Origin: an uncultured Candidatus Saccharibacteria bacterium
GTDB lineage: Bacteria > Patescibacteriota > Saccharimonadia > Saccharimonadales > Saccharimonadaceae
Reading direction: 5' to 3'
NCBI GenBank assembly: GCA_915070155.1
Contig: CAJZFK010000003.1
Location: forward strand, 1-17,772
Length of the DNA: 17,772 bases
Below are positions 7,197 to 14,050 of this stretch, one piece after another (positions within the stretch are counted from its first letter, which is position 1; the number at the start of each line of letters is the position of its first letter). A program made the position numbers and the translations under genes. A model generated the notes under the pieces. That model was not told where the DNA came from. It saw only the letters and a list, made by a program, of their open reading frames with translations, and searched no databases.

Positions 7197-7385
7197 TCAA
7201 TCGTCAAAACTACCATCCGCACGAGACCAAAACTTGCGAATATTCTCTATATCGTCGGCATCCAGACGAATCGCCTGCGGCTCCCGCTGCTCTTTAATAA
7301 TTTCTTCAGCAAGTCCATCCGCCAGCGGATCGATTGGCGAAAACCCTATTTTACTACCAAATAATTTGTTGAATAAATTTTGCAT
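7197..7385 (-). CDS. Small protein of unknown function, 62 residues
   Basis: I do not recognise a family. From ATG 7385 the product starts QNLFNKLFGSKIGFSPIDPL and continues with a charged, helix-prone half rich in E, D, K and R, ending GSFDD. It has no signal peptide, membrane helix or cysteine, so it should be cytosolic. The open frame continues upstream to 7568, but that part reads AT-rich and crosses a hairpin, so I do not take it as coding. A promoter TTGACT (7445-7440), 17-bp spacer, TGC-TAATAT (-10 at 7422-7417) predicts a start near 7410 and supports the ATG at 7385. The Shine-Dalgarno is poor (AAAAAAG). A TTG at 7445 preceded by GGGGAGGA is an alternative start giving 82 residues. 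It is followed by galU after 46 nt. Confidence 0.5.
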   Translation of the reverse strand: MQNLFNKLFGSKIGFSPIDPLADGLAEEIIKEQREPQAIRLDADDIENIRKFWSRADGSFDD

Positions 7386-7416
7386 AACTTTTTTATTTTT
7401 ATCAATTAACAATGAT

Positions 7417-7445
7417 ATATTAGCATAAGTACGATTAAAAGTCAA
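7417..7445 (-). promoter_or_regulatory. Promoter of the 62-residue ORF
   Basis: Minus strand -35 TTGACT (7445-7440), 17-bp spacer, extended -10 TGC-TAATAT (hexamer 7422-7417). It starts just beyond the 7449-7477 hairpin. Confidence 0.45.
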
Positions 7446-7448
7446 TAG

Positions 7449-7481
7449 AATATCCTCCCCATGGAGAGGAGGATATTTTTT
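7449..7481. terminator. Strong hairpin with a plus-strand U-tract, 29 nt past the end of the LAETG protein gene
   Basis: AATATCCTCC (7449-7458), 9-nt loop, GGAGGATATT (7468-7477): a perfect 10-bp stem. On the plus strand it is followed by further T to 7481, making a good intrinsic terminator for plus-strand RNA. On the minus strand, the direction of both neighbouring genes, the stem is followed by CTATTGAC, so termination of the LAETG gene would be inefficient, although the hairpin could protect its 3' end. Orientation is therefore left open. Confidence 0.6.
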
Positions 7482-7509
7482 ACTGAAATTCTTATGAGAA
7501 TCTACAAAA

Positions 7510-8247
7510 TTACGATCGCTTAATAATTGCAGCACCGCCAGCGGTAATTGCCGTAATAGCAGCGGCAATAACTGAGTATACGCTCACGCCAGTTTCAGCC
7601 AAAGTCTCAGTAGATTTAGCTTCTTTGCGTGGAGAAGAAACTGAAGCTGGAGTTGATTCTACTAGAACTGGAGTAGTTGTTACATTAACATTTTCTGATT
7701 CAGTTGAAGCTTCAGGGTTTACTGGATTTGCTGGAGTAGCTGGATCTGGATTAGCAGGAGCTTCCGGCAAACTTTCTGGGTTTTTCAATGTTGCCGATGT
7801 CTGACTCAACTTCACAGCCTTTGTCAGATTGCCACCAACAGTCAATGCGACAGTTTGGCGCAATGAGTTGTCGTAATTGCCTTCTTTGTCGAACCAATAT
7901 GTGTCAATTGAGATAGGGGTGTCATATGAGATTGAGTTGGCAGAATCTGGGTAATACTTCTTCACTAATTCTTCAATCGATAGTTCACTACCCTGCATCA
8001 ATTCTTGACGAATAGCGCTTCTTAATTGAATCTTATTTGCGCCGCTAGTTATTACAAATCGATAATGGTCGTTCGCGGTACCTTCAAATTTAATTGTATT
8101 TTTCTCACCCTTATATTGAGCGGTGGAAACTGTTATTTTTGGTGCAGCCGGCGGAGTAGTCTCTAGCGCAGACGCGGTTACATTGCCGAATATCACGCCA
8201 ACAGTAGCCAACGCAGCGATAGCTCCAACCTTAATTAAGTTAGTCAT
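7510..8247 (-). CDS. Secreted protein with C-terminal LAETG cell-wall sorting signal
   Basis: No known catalytic domain recognised. The 245 residues show a signal peptide (KVGAIAALATVGVIFGNVTASA, quoted here as a hydrophobic run at about 6-27 with AxA-type cleavage near SALE), a globular part (about 30-150) with alternating strand-like segments and the phrase YWFDKEGNYDNSLRQTVAL, then a Pro/Ala/Asn/Thr-rich linker (about 158-212) of the kind that spans a cell wall. The C-terminus is a sorting signal: LAETG (DNA 7602-7588), a hydrophobic helix and the tail KRS. LAxTG is the pattern recognised by class E sortases of Actinobacteria. The mature part has no cysteine. Start supported by AAAGGA 7-8 nt upstream of ATG 8247 and by its own promoter. 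Role inferred: wall-attached surface protein. Confidence 0.8.
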   Translation of the reverse strand: MTNLIKVGAIAALATVGVIFGNVTASALETTPPAAPKITVSTAQYKGEKNTIKFEGTANDHYRFVITSGANKIQLRSAIRQELMQGSELSIEELVKKYYPDSANSISYDTPISIDTYWFDKEGNYDNSLRQTVALTVGGNLTKAVKLSQTSATLKNPESLPEAPANPDPATPANPVNPEASTESENVNVTTTPVLVESTPASVSSPRKEAKSTETLAETGVSVYSVIAAAITAITAGGAAIIKRS

Positions 8248-8281
8248 AGCTTATCCTTTCAAATTATTATGCTATGAACTT

Positions 8282-8310
8282 GTTATACTAGCTGCCCTTG
8301 ACTTTTGCAA
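8282..8310 (-). promoter_or_regulatory. Promoter of the LAETG protein gene
   Basis: Minus strand -35 TTGCAA (8310-8305), 17-bp spacer, -10 TATAAC (8287-8282). Predicted start near 8275, leader about 28 nt with AAAGGA before the ATG. It lies in the 87-nt gap after ileS, where I see no clear terminator. Confidence 0.6.
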
Positions 8311-8334
8311 GCATAGACGTTATAAATTGGTTTT

Positions 8335-11244
8335 TTACGCCTTTTTCAGGGAAATTTCTACCAATTTACCCTCGATTTTGGCGTCATATTTTTCCGATTC
8401 ATCAGCCGCAGAATTCAATTCCACAGCAAGAGTTTCAGATTTAATGACGTCAGCGAAAGCGTCAACAGCTTGAGATATTTCAGAATCGTCACTGGAAATA
8501 CTCAGTACAATTCGATCATCTATCTGTAGACCAGCCTGTTTGCGTGCGCTTTGGACATGGCGAACGATTTCACGCATCAAGCCTTCGCGCTTTAGTTCAG
8601 GAGTGATTGTTAAGTCATAAACAACACTCGGTTGCGCCGAATCAGACTCTGAATCTGTAACAATTTCAACCGATTTCACGTTCAATTCATCTTTAGCGAT
8701 ATCAATCAAGAATTGCGCAACTTCCGCTGGCGTATCCTGAGAAATAGTGTTGATAAGTTTCACAGACGCCAACGGCTGACGCACCTTAATTCCCTCCGAT
8801 GCGCGCTTCGATAAGCCATCATTCACCGCAGTACGCAGTGCATTCATGTCGCGAAGCATTGAATTGTCTATTTCACCAGCCGGCAACCAATCTTTAAGAT
8901 GAATCGACTCGTTATCGCCCGTCAAATTATGATACAATTCTTCCGCTAAGAATGGCGTAAACGGCGCTAGCATGTAGCTAAGTCGTACCAATACATAATG
9001 AAGCGTTCGGTAAGCGTCATTTTTATCGCTATCATCTTCAGATTTCCAGAAGCGGCGGCGGCTGCGTCGGACGTACCAGTTACTTGCATCATCTAAGAAT
9101 GGCAAAATCGGCTTAGTTGCGTCCTGCAGATTATAGTTGTTAAGACCTCGCTCGACCTCTGCTACCAATTGATGCAACCTCGACACAATCCAAATATCCA
9201 ACGGATTTGTTAAATCATGAAGCGGATCTGACAAATCGCCATTAAACTCCCAGCCGTCAACTTCAGCGTACATCGTGAAGAAGTCGTACATATTCCAAAT
9301 CATACCAAGCTTGCGCGCTACATCCATCACATCCTTATCCGCCAAGGCAAAATTTTCGCCATTTGTTAGCGGACTTGAAAGCATTAAGAATCGGAAACTA
9401 TCGGCCGAAGTCTTATTCATAAGTTCCATCGGATCGGTATAATTCTTTAGCTTCTTGCTCATTTTTTTACCGTCGGCGGCATTGATAAATCCAGTACAAA
9501 TCAAATTCTTCCACGGAGATTTACCAAACAAAGCCACGTTTACCGCCGTTAAGCTATAGAACCAGCCGCGCGTCTGGTCAATCGCCTCAATGATGAAATC
9601 GGCAGGAAAACTTGCTTCAAATTTTTCCTTGTTCTCAAATGGATAATGGAATTGAGCGAATGGCATCGAGCCAGACTCAAACCAACAGTCCAAAACCTTG
9701 CCGATGTGATGCATTTCTGCGCCGTCGCACTCAAACGTAACGTCCATAACTTGTGGCAAGTGATAATCGTCCAACTTGCGGCCCGTAACTTCTTCAAATT
9801 CCGCAAAGCTACCAATCACCTTCACTACTTCCGTACCGTCATTTTTCACACCCTTCCACACTGGAATTGGTGTTGCCCAGTAACGATCACGGCTCAAATT
9901 CCAATCCGGCGCCTGCTCGATGATGTTATGGAATCGTCCAGTCCTTAGGTTATCTGGCGTCCAGCTTGTCTGCTCGTTCGCCTCCAACATTTCCTTTTTC
10001 TGACTCTGAATATCCATAAACCAACTTGGGTGAGCACGGTACATCAATTTCGTGCCGCATCGATGACAATGCGGATATTCGTGGCGAATATATTCAATTT
10101 TCAGCGCCCGACCTTCTTCCAATAAAGTCTTCGCTATCTCTTTATTTACTTCCCAGATATTGCGACCCAGCCATCTACCTTCTGTGTAATTTCCATCACC
10201 GTCAACCAACGATAGCACTGGAACGTTATTTTTTCGGCACAATTCATAATCGTCCTCACCGTAAGCTGGCGCAATATGAACAATTCCCGTACCATCATCA
10301 GTCGTCACGAAATCGGCGTGAAGAATCTTATGCGCAGCCGGCCCACGATTTTCAAACAAAGGCTCAAATCGCTTGCCCACCAATTCAGAACCTTTAATCG
10401 TCTTAACAATCGAATATTCCAGCGGCTGGTGCTTTTCGTCCGTTATGACTTTCTCAACACGGTCGCTTGCAACGTAAAACTTTTTATCGCCGTACGCCAC
10501 CAAAGAATAATCAACGTCTTGATTTACCGCCAAAACCATATTTGCCGGCAAAGTCCACGGTGTCGTCGTCCACGCAAGCAAATACTCATCCTCATCTTCC
10601 AGCTTAAAGTAGACGAATAAGCTCGGGTCAGTGTCTATTTGATAACTATTTTCCATAGCCACTTCACTCTTAGAAATCGGTGTTGCGTCCTTTGTGCAGT
10701 AGATTAAAATCTTTTCACCTTCGCAGATTTTGCCTTCTTCGTAAAGTCTCTTGAACGCCCACCAAACAGATTCCATGTAATTGTTATCCATGGTTTTATA
10801 AGCGCCCTTAAACTCGACCCAACGACCAATTCGCTCAATCGCGTCTTCCCATTCGGTGCCAGTTCGCACCATAGCCGCTCGACATTCCTTGACGTAATCA
10901 GAAACGCTAATCTTCGTGCCAATCTCTTTTTTATTAGAAATGCCTAGCGTTTTTTCGACGTAAACCTCTGCCGGCAGTCCGTGACAATCCCAGCCCCAAC
11001 GGCGCTCAACTCGCTGACCTTTCATCGTGTGGAATCGTCCCATCGTATCTTTCACCGTGCTAACCAACAAATGTCCGTGGTGTGGCGTTCCCGTCAAAAA
11101 CGGAGGACCGTCATAAAAAACCCAAGAATTATCAGCAGGACGCTGCGCGATTGACTTGTTAAATGTATCATCCTCTTTCCATCGCTGCACCCAATCTTTC
11201 TCATATTCCGCAGCTCGACGACGTGTTCCGTATTTGAATTTCAT
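8335..11244 (-). CDS. ileS: Isoleucyl-tRNA synthetase, archaeal/eukaryote-like type 2
   Basis: Charges tRNA-Ile with isoleucine in the cytosol. From ATG 11244 it has 969 residues, a normal length. The class I HIGH signature appears as GPPFLTGTPHHGHLL (HHGH at 55-58) and the KMSKS loop as KKMSKKLKNYTDP (KMSKK at 594-598). Between them lies the CP1 editing domain with AWTTTPWTLPANMVLAV, plus the HCHRCGTKLMYRAHPSWF segment. The anticodon-binding part contains NWYVRRSRRRFWK and LAPFTPFLAEELYHNL. These features and the missing C-terminal zinc finger point to type 2 IleRS, the form often associated with natural mupirocin tolerance; that phenotype is inference. The start is set by AAAGGAGG with good spacing before ATG 11244; a longer frame to TTG 11289 overlaps the T-box leader and is not preferred, although AGAGGTGA precedes it. 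Confidence 0.97.
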   Translation of the reverse strand: MKFKYGTRRRAAEYEKDWVQRWKEDDTFNKSIAQRPADNSWVFYDGPPFLTGTPHHGHLLVSTVKDTMGRFHTMKGQRVERRWGWDCHGLPAEVYVEKTLGISNKKEIGTKISVSDYVKECRAAMVRTGTEWEDAIERIGRWVEFKGAYKTMDNNYMESVWWAFKRLYEEGKICEGEKILIYCTKDATPISKSEVAMENSYQIDTDPSLFVYFKLEDEDEYLLAWTTTPWTLPANMVLAVNQDVDYSLVAYGDKKFYVASDRVEKVITDEKHQPLEYSIVKTIKGSELVGKRFEPLFENRGPAAHKILHADFVTTDDGTGIVHIAPAYGEDDYELCRKNNVPVLSLVDGDGNYTEGRWLGRNIWEVNKEIAKTLLEEGRALKIEYIRHEYPHCHRCGTKLMYRAHPSWFMDIQSQKKEMLEANEQTSWTPDNLRTGRFHNIIEQAPDWNLSRDRYWATPIPVWKGVKNDGTEVVKVIGSFAEFEEVTGRKLDDYHLPQVMDVTFECDGAEMHHIGKVLDCWFESGSMPFAQFHYPFENKEKFEASFPADFIIEAIDQTRGWFYSLTAVNVALFGKSPWKNLICTGFINAADGKKMSKKLKNYTDPMELMNKTSADSFRFLMLSSPLTNGENFALADKDVMDVARKLGMIWNMYDFFTMYAEVDGWEFNGDLSDPLHDLTNPLDIWIVSRLHQLVAEVERGLNNYNLQDATKPILPFLDDASNWYVRRSRRRFWKSEDDSDKNDAYRTLHYVLVRLSYMLAPFTPFLAEELYHNLTGDNESIHLKDWLPAGEIDNSMLRDMNALRTAVNDGLSKRASEGIKVRQPLASVKLINTISQDTPAEVAQFLIDIAKDELNVKSVEIVTDSESDSAQPSVVYDLTITPELKREGLMREIVRHVQSARKQAGLQIDDRIVLSISSDDSEISQAVDAFADVIKSETLAVELNSAADESEKYDAKIEGKLVEISLKKA

Positions 11245-11290
11245 TATATTGCCTCCTTTATTTTTTAGACCTTCGACAATTATTTTCAAT

Positions 11291-11507
11291 TAAAAATCAC
11301 CTCTTTTGACTTCGAGAATCCGCTCAGGTGTTTTATGCGGACGGTACCATCTCGATTCCAAAAGAAGTGATTCTTTCAGCTCTTTATTTGCTATTTACGC
11401 AAGCTCACGGCAGGTTCTAATCTCGACTTCATGCCGATTTCTTCCCGCAGACTTCACGGCTGATAACCGCTCATTTCACGCCAATTCAACATACGCGAAA
11501 ACGCCCT
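11291..11507 (-). promoter_or_regulatory. T-box riboswitch leader of ileS (tRNA-Ile sensing)
   Basis: Read on the minus strand, the leader has the T-box core ATGGTACCGTCCGC (11350-11337), matching the family pattern TGGNACCGCG; its TGGT would pair with an ACCA tRNA end, which fits the A discriminator of tRNA-Ile. About 90 nt upstream, GAA-ATC-GGC holds an Ile codon (ATC at 11438-11436), the likely specifier. Two exclusive folds can be drawn. The off state stacks AATCACTTCTTTT (11372-11360) with AAAAGAGGTGATT (11307-11295), 13 bp with one G-U, enclosing TCGAGA/TCTCGA (11355-11350/11317-11312) and GTCCGC/GCGGAT (11342-11337/11323-11318), and is followed by a T5 run to 11292. The on state pairs GGA..CG with CG.TCC around the T-box bulge. 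The start ATG and its ribosome-binding site lie outside the terminator, favouring transcription attenuation. Confidence 0.85.
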
Positions 11508-11513
11508 ACTGTT

Positions 11514-11542
11514 ATTGTAGCGCGTTTTCATCAAAATCCCAA
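11514..11542 (-). promoter_or_regulatory. Promoter of the ileS T-box transcript
   Basis: Minus strand -35 TTGGGA (11542-11537), 17-bp spacer, -10 TACAAT (11519-11514). Predicted start at 11507 (an A), giving a 263-nt leader before ATG 11244. It sits directly after the stop of the LiaF-like gene. Confidence 0.65.
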
Positions 11543-11547
11543 GAACT

Positions 11548-12237
11548 TTATTTAATTTCCAGACCGCCCAAAATACACTCGCCCTTAAGATATAGAGTCT
11601 TTTTGGCAGAATCTTTAGGTAGAGTTTTATCATCAGTTCCGCCCAAAAATCCGCGCACTTCGTTCTCGATAATCACATCGTCTGGCAAAGTAATATTAAC
11701 GCCACCGCAAAATGTAAAAATTTCAATCACAGAACCGTCTTTAATCTTTGCTTGACGCAAATCCAAATCCACACCACCAAATATCGCAACCAACGAACCG
11801 CCAGTATAATCACCTTTTACAGCGTCTTCTTCACCCCAAAAACAAGCAATTTTCTCATTACCAATGCCGCCGTCTTTATCCAACTTTTTAGAACGCTTAA
11901 CACTTTTAGGGCTAGTATTAAACATCATTGCCAGACCAGCAGCAATCAAAACTACAGGCCAGAATACCTTCCAGATGCTAACGTCAACTATTCCGTAAGA
12001 ATTGAAGCCAATCAGAATGCCAATCACAACCAGTAATAATCCCCAAATCCATGACGTTCTATTTCGATAATTGAATATATTCACCAGTCCAGACAATACA
12101 AATCCTGCAGCCCAAACTGTACCCCAGAAAATATCCCAGCTAATGTTAATAATTTCGAGATTCTTCAACAGTAAAACCCCGCCGAGCGCCACGACTACAA
12201 TGCTCAAAAACGCTCTAATCAGAGAACTTTTCTTCAT
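11548..12237 (-). CDS. LiaF-like membrane protein (N-terminal four-helix part plus LiaF C-terminal-type domain)
   Basis: The 229-residue protein has four hydrophobic helices in two hairpins (about 8-29, 35-55, 63-80, 87-107), each hairpin carrying the IxxWDIFWG / VSIWKVFWPVVLIAAGL type phrase of the DUF5668/LiaF N-terminal module. A basic linker (KSVKRSKKLDKD) follows, then a beta-rich domain (about 128-229) with the repeated patterns VAIFGGVDLDLRQAKI, IEIFTFCGGVNITLPDDV and KGECILGGLEIK, typical of the LiaF C-terminal domain. In Firmicutes LiaF restrains the LiaRS envelope-stress system; no histidine kinase or response regulator is in this window. It has three cysteines, an odd number, which suits a cytoplasmic domain. 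The start ATG is 6 nt after TAGAAT, with no Shine-Dalgarno, and 29 nt after the stop of the WxL-interacting protein gene. Confidence 0.8.
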   Translation of the reverse strand: MKKSSLIRAFLSIVVVALGGVLLLKNLEIINISWDIFWGTVWAAGFVLSGLVNIFNYRNRTSWIWGLLLVVIGILIGFNSYGIVDVSIWKVFWPVVLIAAGLAMMFNTSPKSVKRSKKLDKDGGIGNEKIACFWGEEDAVKGDYTGGSLVAIFGGVDLDLRQAKIKDGSVIEIFTFCGGVNITLPDDVIIENEVRGFLGGTDDKTLPKDSAKKTLYLKGECILGGLEIK

Positions 12238-12243
12238 ATAATT

Positions 12244-12270
12244 ATTCTATCATTTTTTTTATAAACTCAA
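12244..12270 (-). promoter_or_regulatory. Leaderless-type promoter of the LiaF-like gene
   Basis: Minus strand -10 TAGAAT (12249-12244); the predicted start falls on the A of ATG 12237. A possible -35 is TTGAGT (12270-12265) at a short 15-bp spacing. No Shine-Dalgarno lies between. Confidence 0.45.
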
Positions 12271-13256
12271 CGTTTTTTAAATTGAACAGTTTTTTTGTTC
12301 CGTTTTGATTTTATGACAATTATCACTATCAAAATAATGAACAAAAGTATTCCACCACCAATCATCATTAACGCTGTGGTTGATGGCCAGAAGAACAATT
12401 CTTTTGACTCGGCGGTTTTTGTGATTAGCTCATTTTTATCCTGGCTAATTCCCCACTCGCCAGCCTTCTTTTTATAGGAAATCGACAACTCTACCTTATA
12501 TTTTCCACCCCAAAACGGCGCCAAATTGCTATCATAATTAAACTGCCGCGTTTCATTCGCAATCGTTGCATTCACGCCACCGTTTTTATAAACAACATTT
12601 CCCATCGGATCTTTCACGACCAGCTTTACGTCAACATCAGCCGACACATTGCCAGAATTTTTTAAGTCAATTTCATACAATTGACTACTGTTAGAATTCT
12701 TAACATTAAACTTCTCAATCGTCACGTCGCGGTGAATATCGCCAGGAACGGTTATCGCCATACGGATAGCCTGACGAGTCTGGACTTGAATGCCGCCAGC
12801 ATTATTTGACGCCTGATTAACCTTCCGCTGAACAACCATACATGCATTATGCTCGCCAACATCTGCTTTGTTTGGAACATTTACCGTAAAATCAACAAGC
12901 GTATTCTCATTCGCGCCAAGAGTCACCTCTTTTTTAGAGACAGAAACCCATTTGCCCGCACCAACTTTATCCTCCGACTTCTCTTTGCAAGTCATATCGC
13001 CAGTCGTCGTAACCGTACCGTCAACCGAATAAACTTCAATCGTTTCTTCTTTATCAGACCCGTTTTGAACATACAATTGGTCAGATTTTGAAGCGCCGCC
13101 AGAAAGATTATAGATGAAAATTGAGCTTGTCCTGGGATTATTCGGATCAGGATTCGCTGGTCGACCACCAATACCATTAGCAGACACCGACACAGGCAAA
13201 ATCAGTCCTGCAATCATCGCCACTCCAATAACCTTACTCCACAATAAATTCTTCAT
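12267..13256 (-). CDS. WxL-interacting protein-like (DUF916-type) membrane-anchored surface protein
   Basis: The 329-residue protein has a signal peptide (hydrophobic 9-25, cleavage near VSA-NG), an exported part of about 265 residues made of two beta-sandwich-like halves, one membrane helix (about 291-314) and a basic tail (KSKRNKKTVQFKKR). The first half (about 44-160) contains FIYNLSGGASKSDQLYVQNGSDKEETIEVYSVDG, quoted in two parts by families as the DUF916 opening, then NVPNKADVGEHNACMVV. The second half (about 165-280) has the TVPGDIHRDVTIEKFNVKN and LKNSGNVSADVDVKLVV strands. This layout is that of the Firmicutes WxL-interacting proteins, which hold WxL proteins and peptidoglycan. It has two cysteines, both exported. 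Strong AAGGAGGGG ribosome-binding site before ATG 13256. The upstream neighbour is a WxL-like protein, consistent with a partner pair. Confidence 0.75.
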   Translation of the reverse strand: MKNLLWSKVIGVAMIAGLILPVSVSANGIGGRPANPDPNNPRTSSIFIYNLSGGASKSDQLYVQNGSDKEETIEVYSVDGTVTTTGDMTCKEKSEDKVGAGKWVSVSKKEVTLGANENTLVDFTVNVPNKADVGEHNACMVVQRKVNQASNNAGGIQVQTRQAIRMAITVPGDIHRDVTIEKFNVKNSNSSQLYEIDLKNSGNVSADVDVKLVVKDPMGNVVYKNGGVNATIANETRQFNYDSNLAPFWGGKYKVELSISYKKKAGEWGISQDKNELITKTAESKELFFWPSTTALMMIGGGILLFIILIVIIVIKSKRNKKTVQFKKR

Positions 13257-13282
13257 ACCCCTCCTTAAAACCCATTATGCTT

Positions 13283-13288
13283 ATTATA
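13283..13288 (-). promoter_or_regulatory. -10 element of the WxL-interacting protein gene
   Basis: Minus strand TATAAT (13288-13283) with predicted start near 13276 and a leader of about 20 nt. No good -35 is seen. It lies after a terminator, so the gene has its own transcription start. Confidence 0.5.
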
Positions 13289-13302
13289 TCAATGTCACAC
13301 AT

Positions 13303-13335
13303 AAAAGAATAGACACTCATCAGAATGTCTATTCT
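13303..13335 (-). terminator. Rho-independent terminator after the WxL-like gene
   Basis: Minus strand: AGAATAGACATTC (13335-13323), loop TGAT, GAGTGTCTATTCT (13318-13306), a 13-bp stem with one G-T pair, then TTTT. It lies 20 nt past the stop of the WxL-like gene. Confidence 0.85.
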
Positions 13336-13355
13336 CGCTCAATAATTTAAGTCCG

Positions 13356-14000
13356 CTAAAGAGCCGTAATCGTTTGAACCATTGGCAATACGTATGTACC
13401 TGCTGCCTGACCAGCTGGGATGGTTTGGACTAATGGGGTATCAGTTATATATCCAGCCCATATTTTACTAGCAGTCGCTGAAGCGCTCATTAGTGTTACA
13501 GGACTAGTACCAGAAAAGGATGTAGAAGTACCCTTGGTAATACCTGCAGCTGCACCAATTACAGGGGTAACTGTACCGCCAGATGGATCAATTCTTAGGA
13601 CACCTTCGTTAGTGGTTCCGTTGTATTTATACTGTTTTCCGCCGCCTGCAGACCAAACACCAGTTCCTGGGGTTACTACGTTTAGTGTCAACGTCCAGCC
13701 ATTATCTGCGGCACCTGGGTTTTCGACATAAATTCGATTGTCGTTATTCCCAAAAACACCACCTGCCAATCTTAATGAGGATGACACTGTCGTAGCGCCC
13801 ATAGCGAATGTTGGATTATTAACTACGGAATTAGTCGAGTCACGGATATCAGTGCTCAAAACTCCAGGATTAATTGTCTGAGACAGCTTAGAATTGGCGG
13901 TAGTTGCGGCATTAGCTACAGAAGGGTTTGTCATATTATACAATCCCAATAGACCAACCACACCTACGCTCGCAACGATCAATAATGTTAACTTTTTCAT
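13356..14000 (-). CDS. Small secreted WxL-like surface protein
   Basis: The 214-residue protein has a signal peptide (1-31, cleavage after ANA) and a mature domain without cysteine. After the mature N-terminus TTANSKLSQTINPGVLSTDI come strand-rich segments with RIYVENPGAADNGWTLTLNV (the WTL at 102-104 is a WxL motif), WSAGGGKQYKYNGTT, GVLRIDPSGGTVTPV, AGITKGTSTSF, PVTLMSAS and the closing VQTIPAGQAAGTYVLPM. The order is that of the WxL domain, which binds peptidoglycan non-covalently, but the second tryptophan motif near the C-terminus is absent (the strand reads TYVLPMVQTITAL). The same domain forms the C-terminus of the RCC1 protein upstream. Own -10 and AAGGAG ribosome-binding site; strong terminator downstream. 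Likely abundant surface protein (inference from monocistronic layout). Confidence 0.75.
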   Translation of the reverse strand: MKKLTLLIVASVGVVGLLGLYNMTNPSVANAATTANSKLSQTINPGVLSTDIRDSTNSVVNNPTFAMGATTVSSSLRLAGGVFGNNDNRIYVENPGAADNGWTLTLNVVTPGTGVWSAGGGKQYKYNGTTNEGVLRIDPSGGTVTPVIGAAAGITKGTSTSFSGTSPVTLMSASATASKIWAGYITDTPLVQTIPAGQAAGTYVLPMVQTITAL

Positions 14001-14025
14001 TTTTTCTCCTTACTTAATTTATTAC

Positions 14026-14031
14026 ATTATA
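14026..14031 (-). promoter_or_regulatory. -10 element of the WxL-like gene
   Basis: Minus strand TATAAT (14031-14026), predicted start near 14019, leader about 19 nt with AAGGAG 5 nt before ATG 14000. The -35 region is weak and falls in the end of the LANTG gene. Confidence 0.5.
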
Positions 14032-14050
14032 ACTTATTATGCTTATTTTT

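Noticed and set aside
9549..10922. Several open frames of 70-120 codons on both strands inside ileS
   Set aside because: Shadows of a full-length, well-conserved IleRS frame.
11306..11755. Plus-strand open frame across the ileS leader and LiaF-like gene
   Set aside because: It overlaps the T-box leader and the LiaF-like C-terminal domain; its translation is serine/arginine-rich without any family signature.
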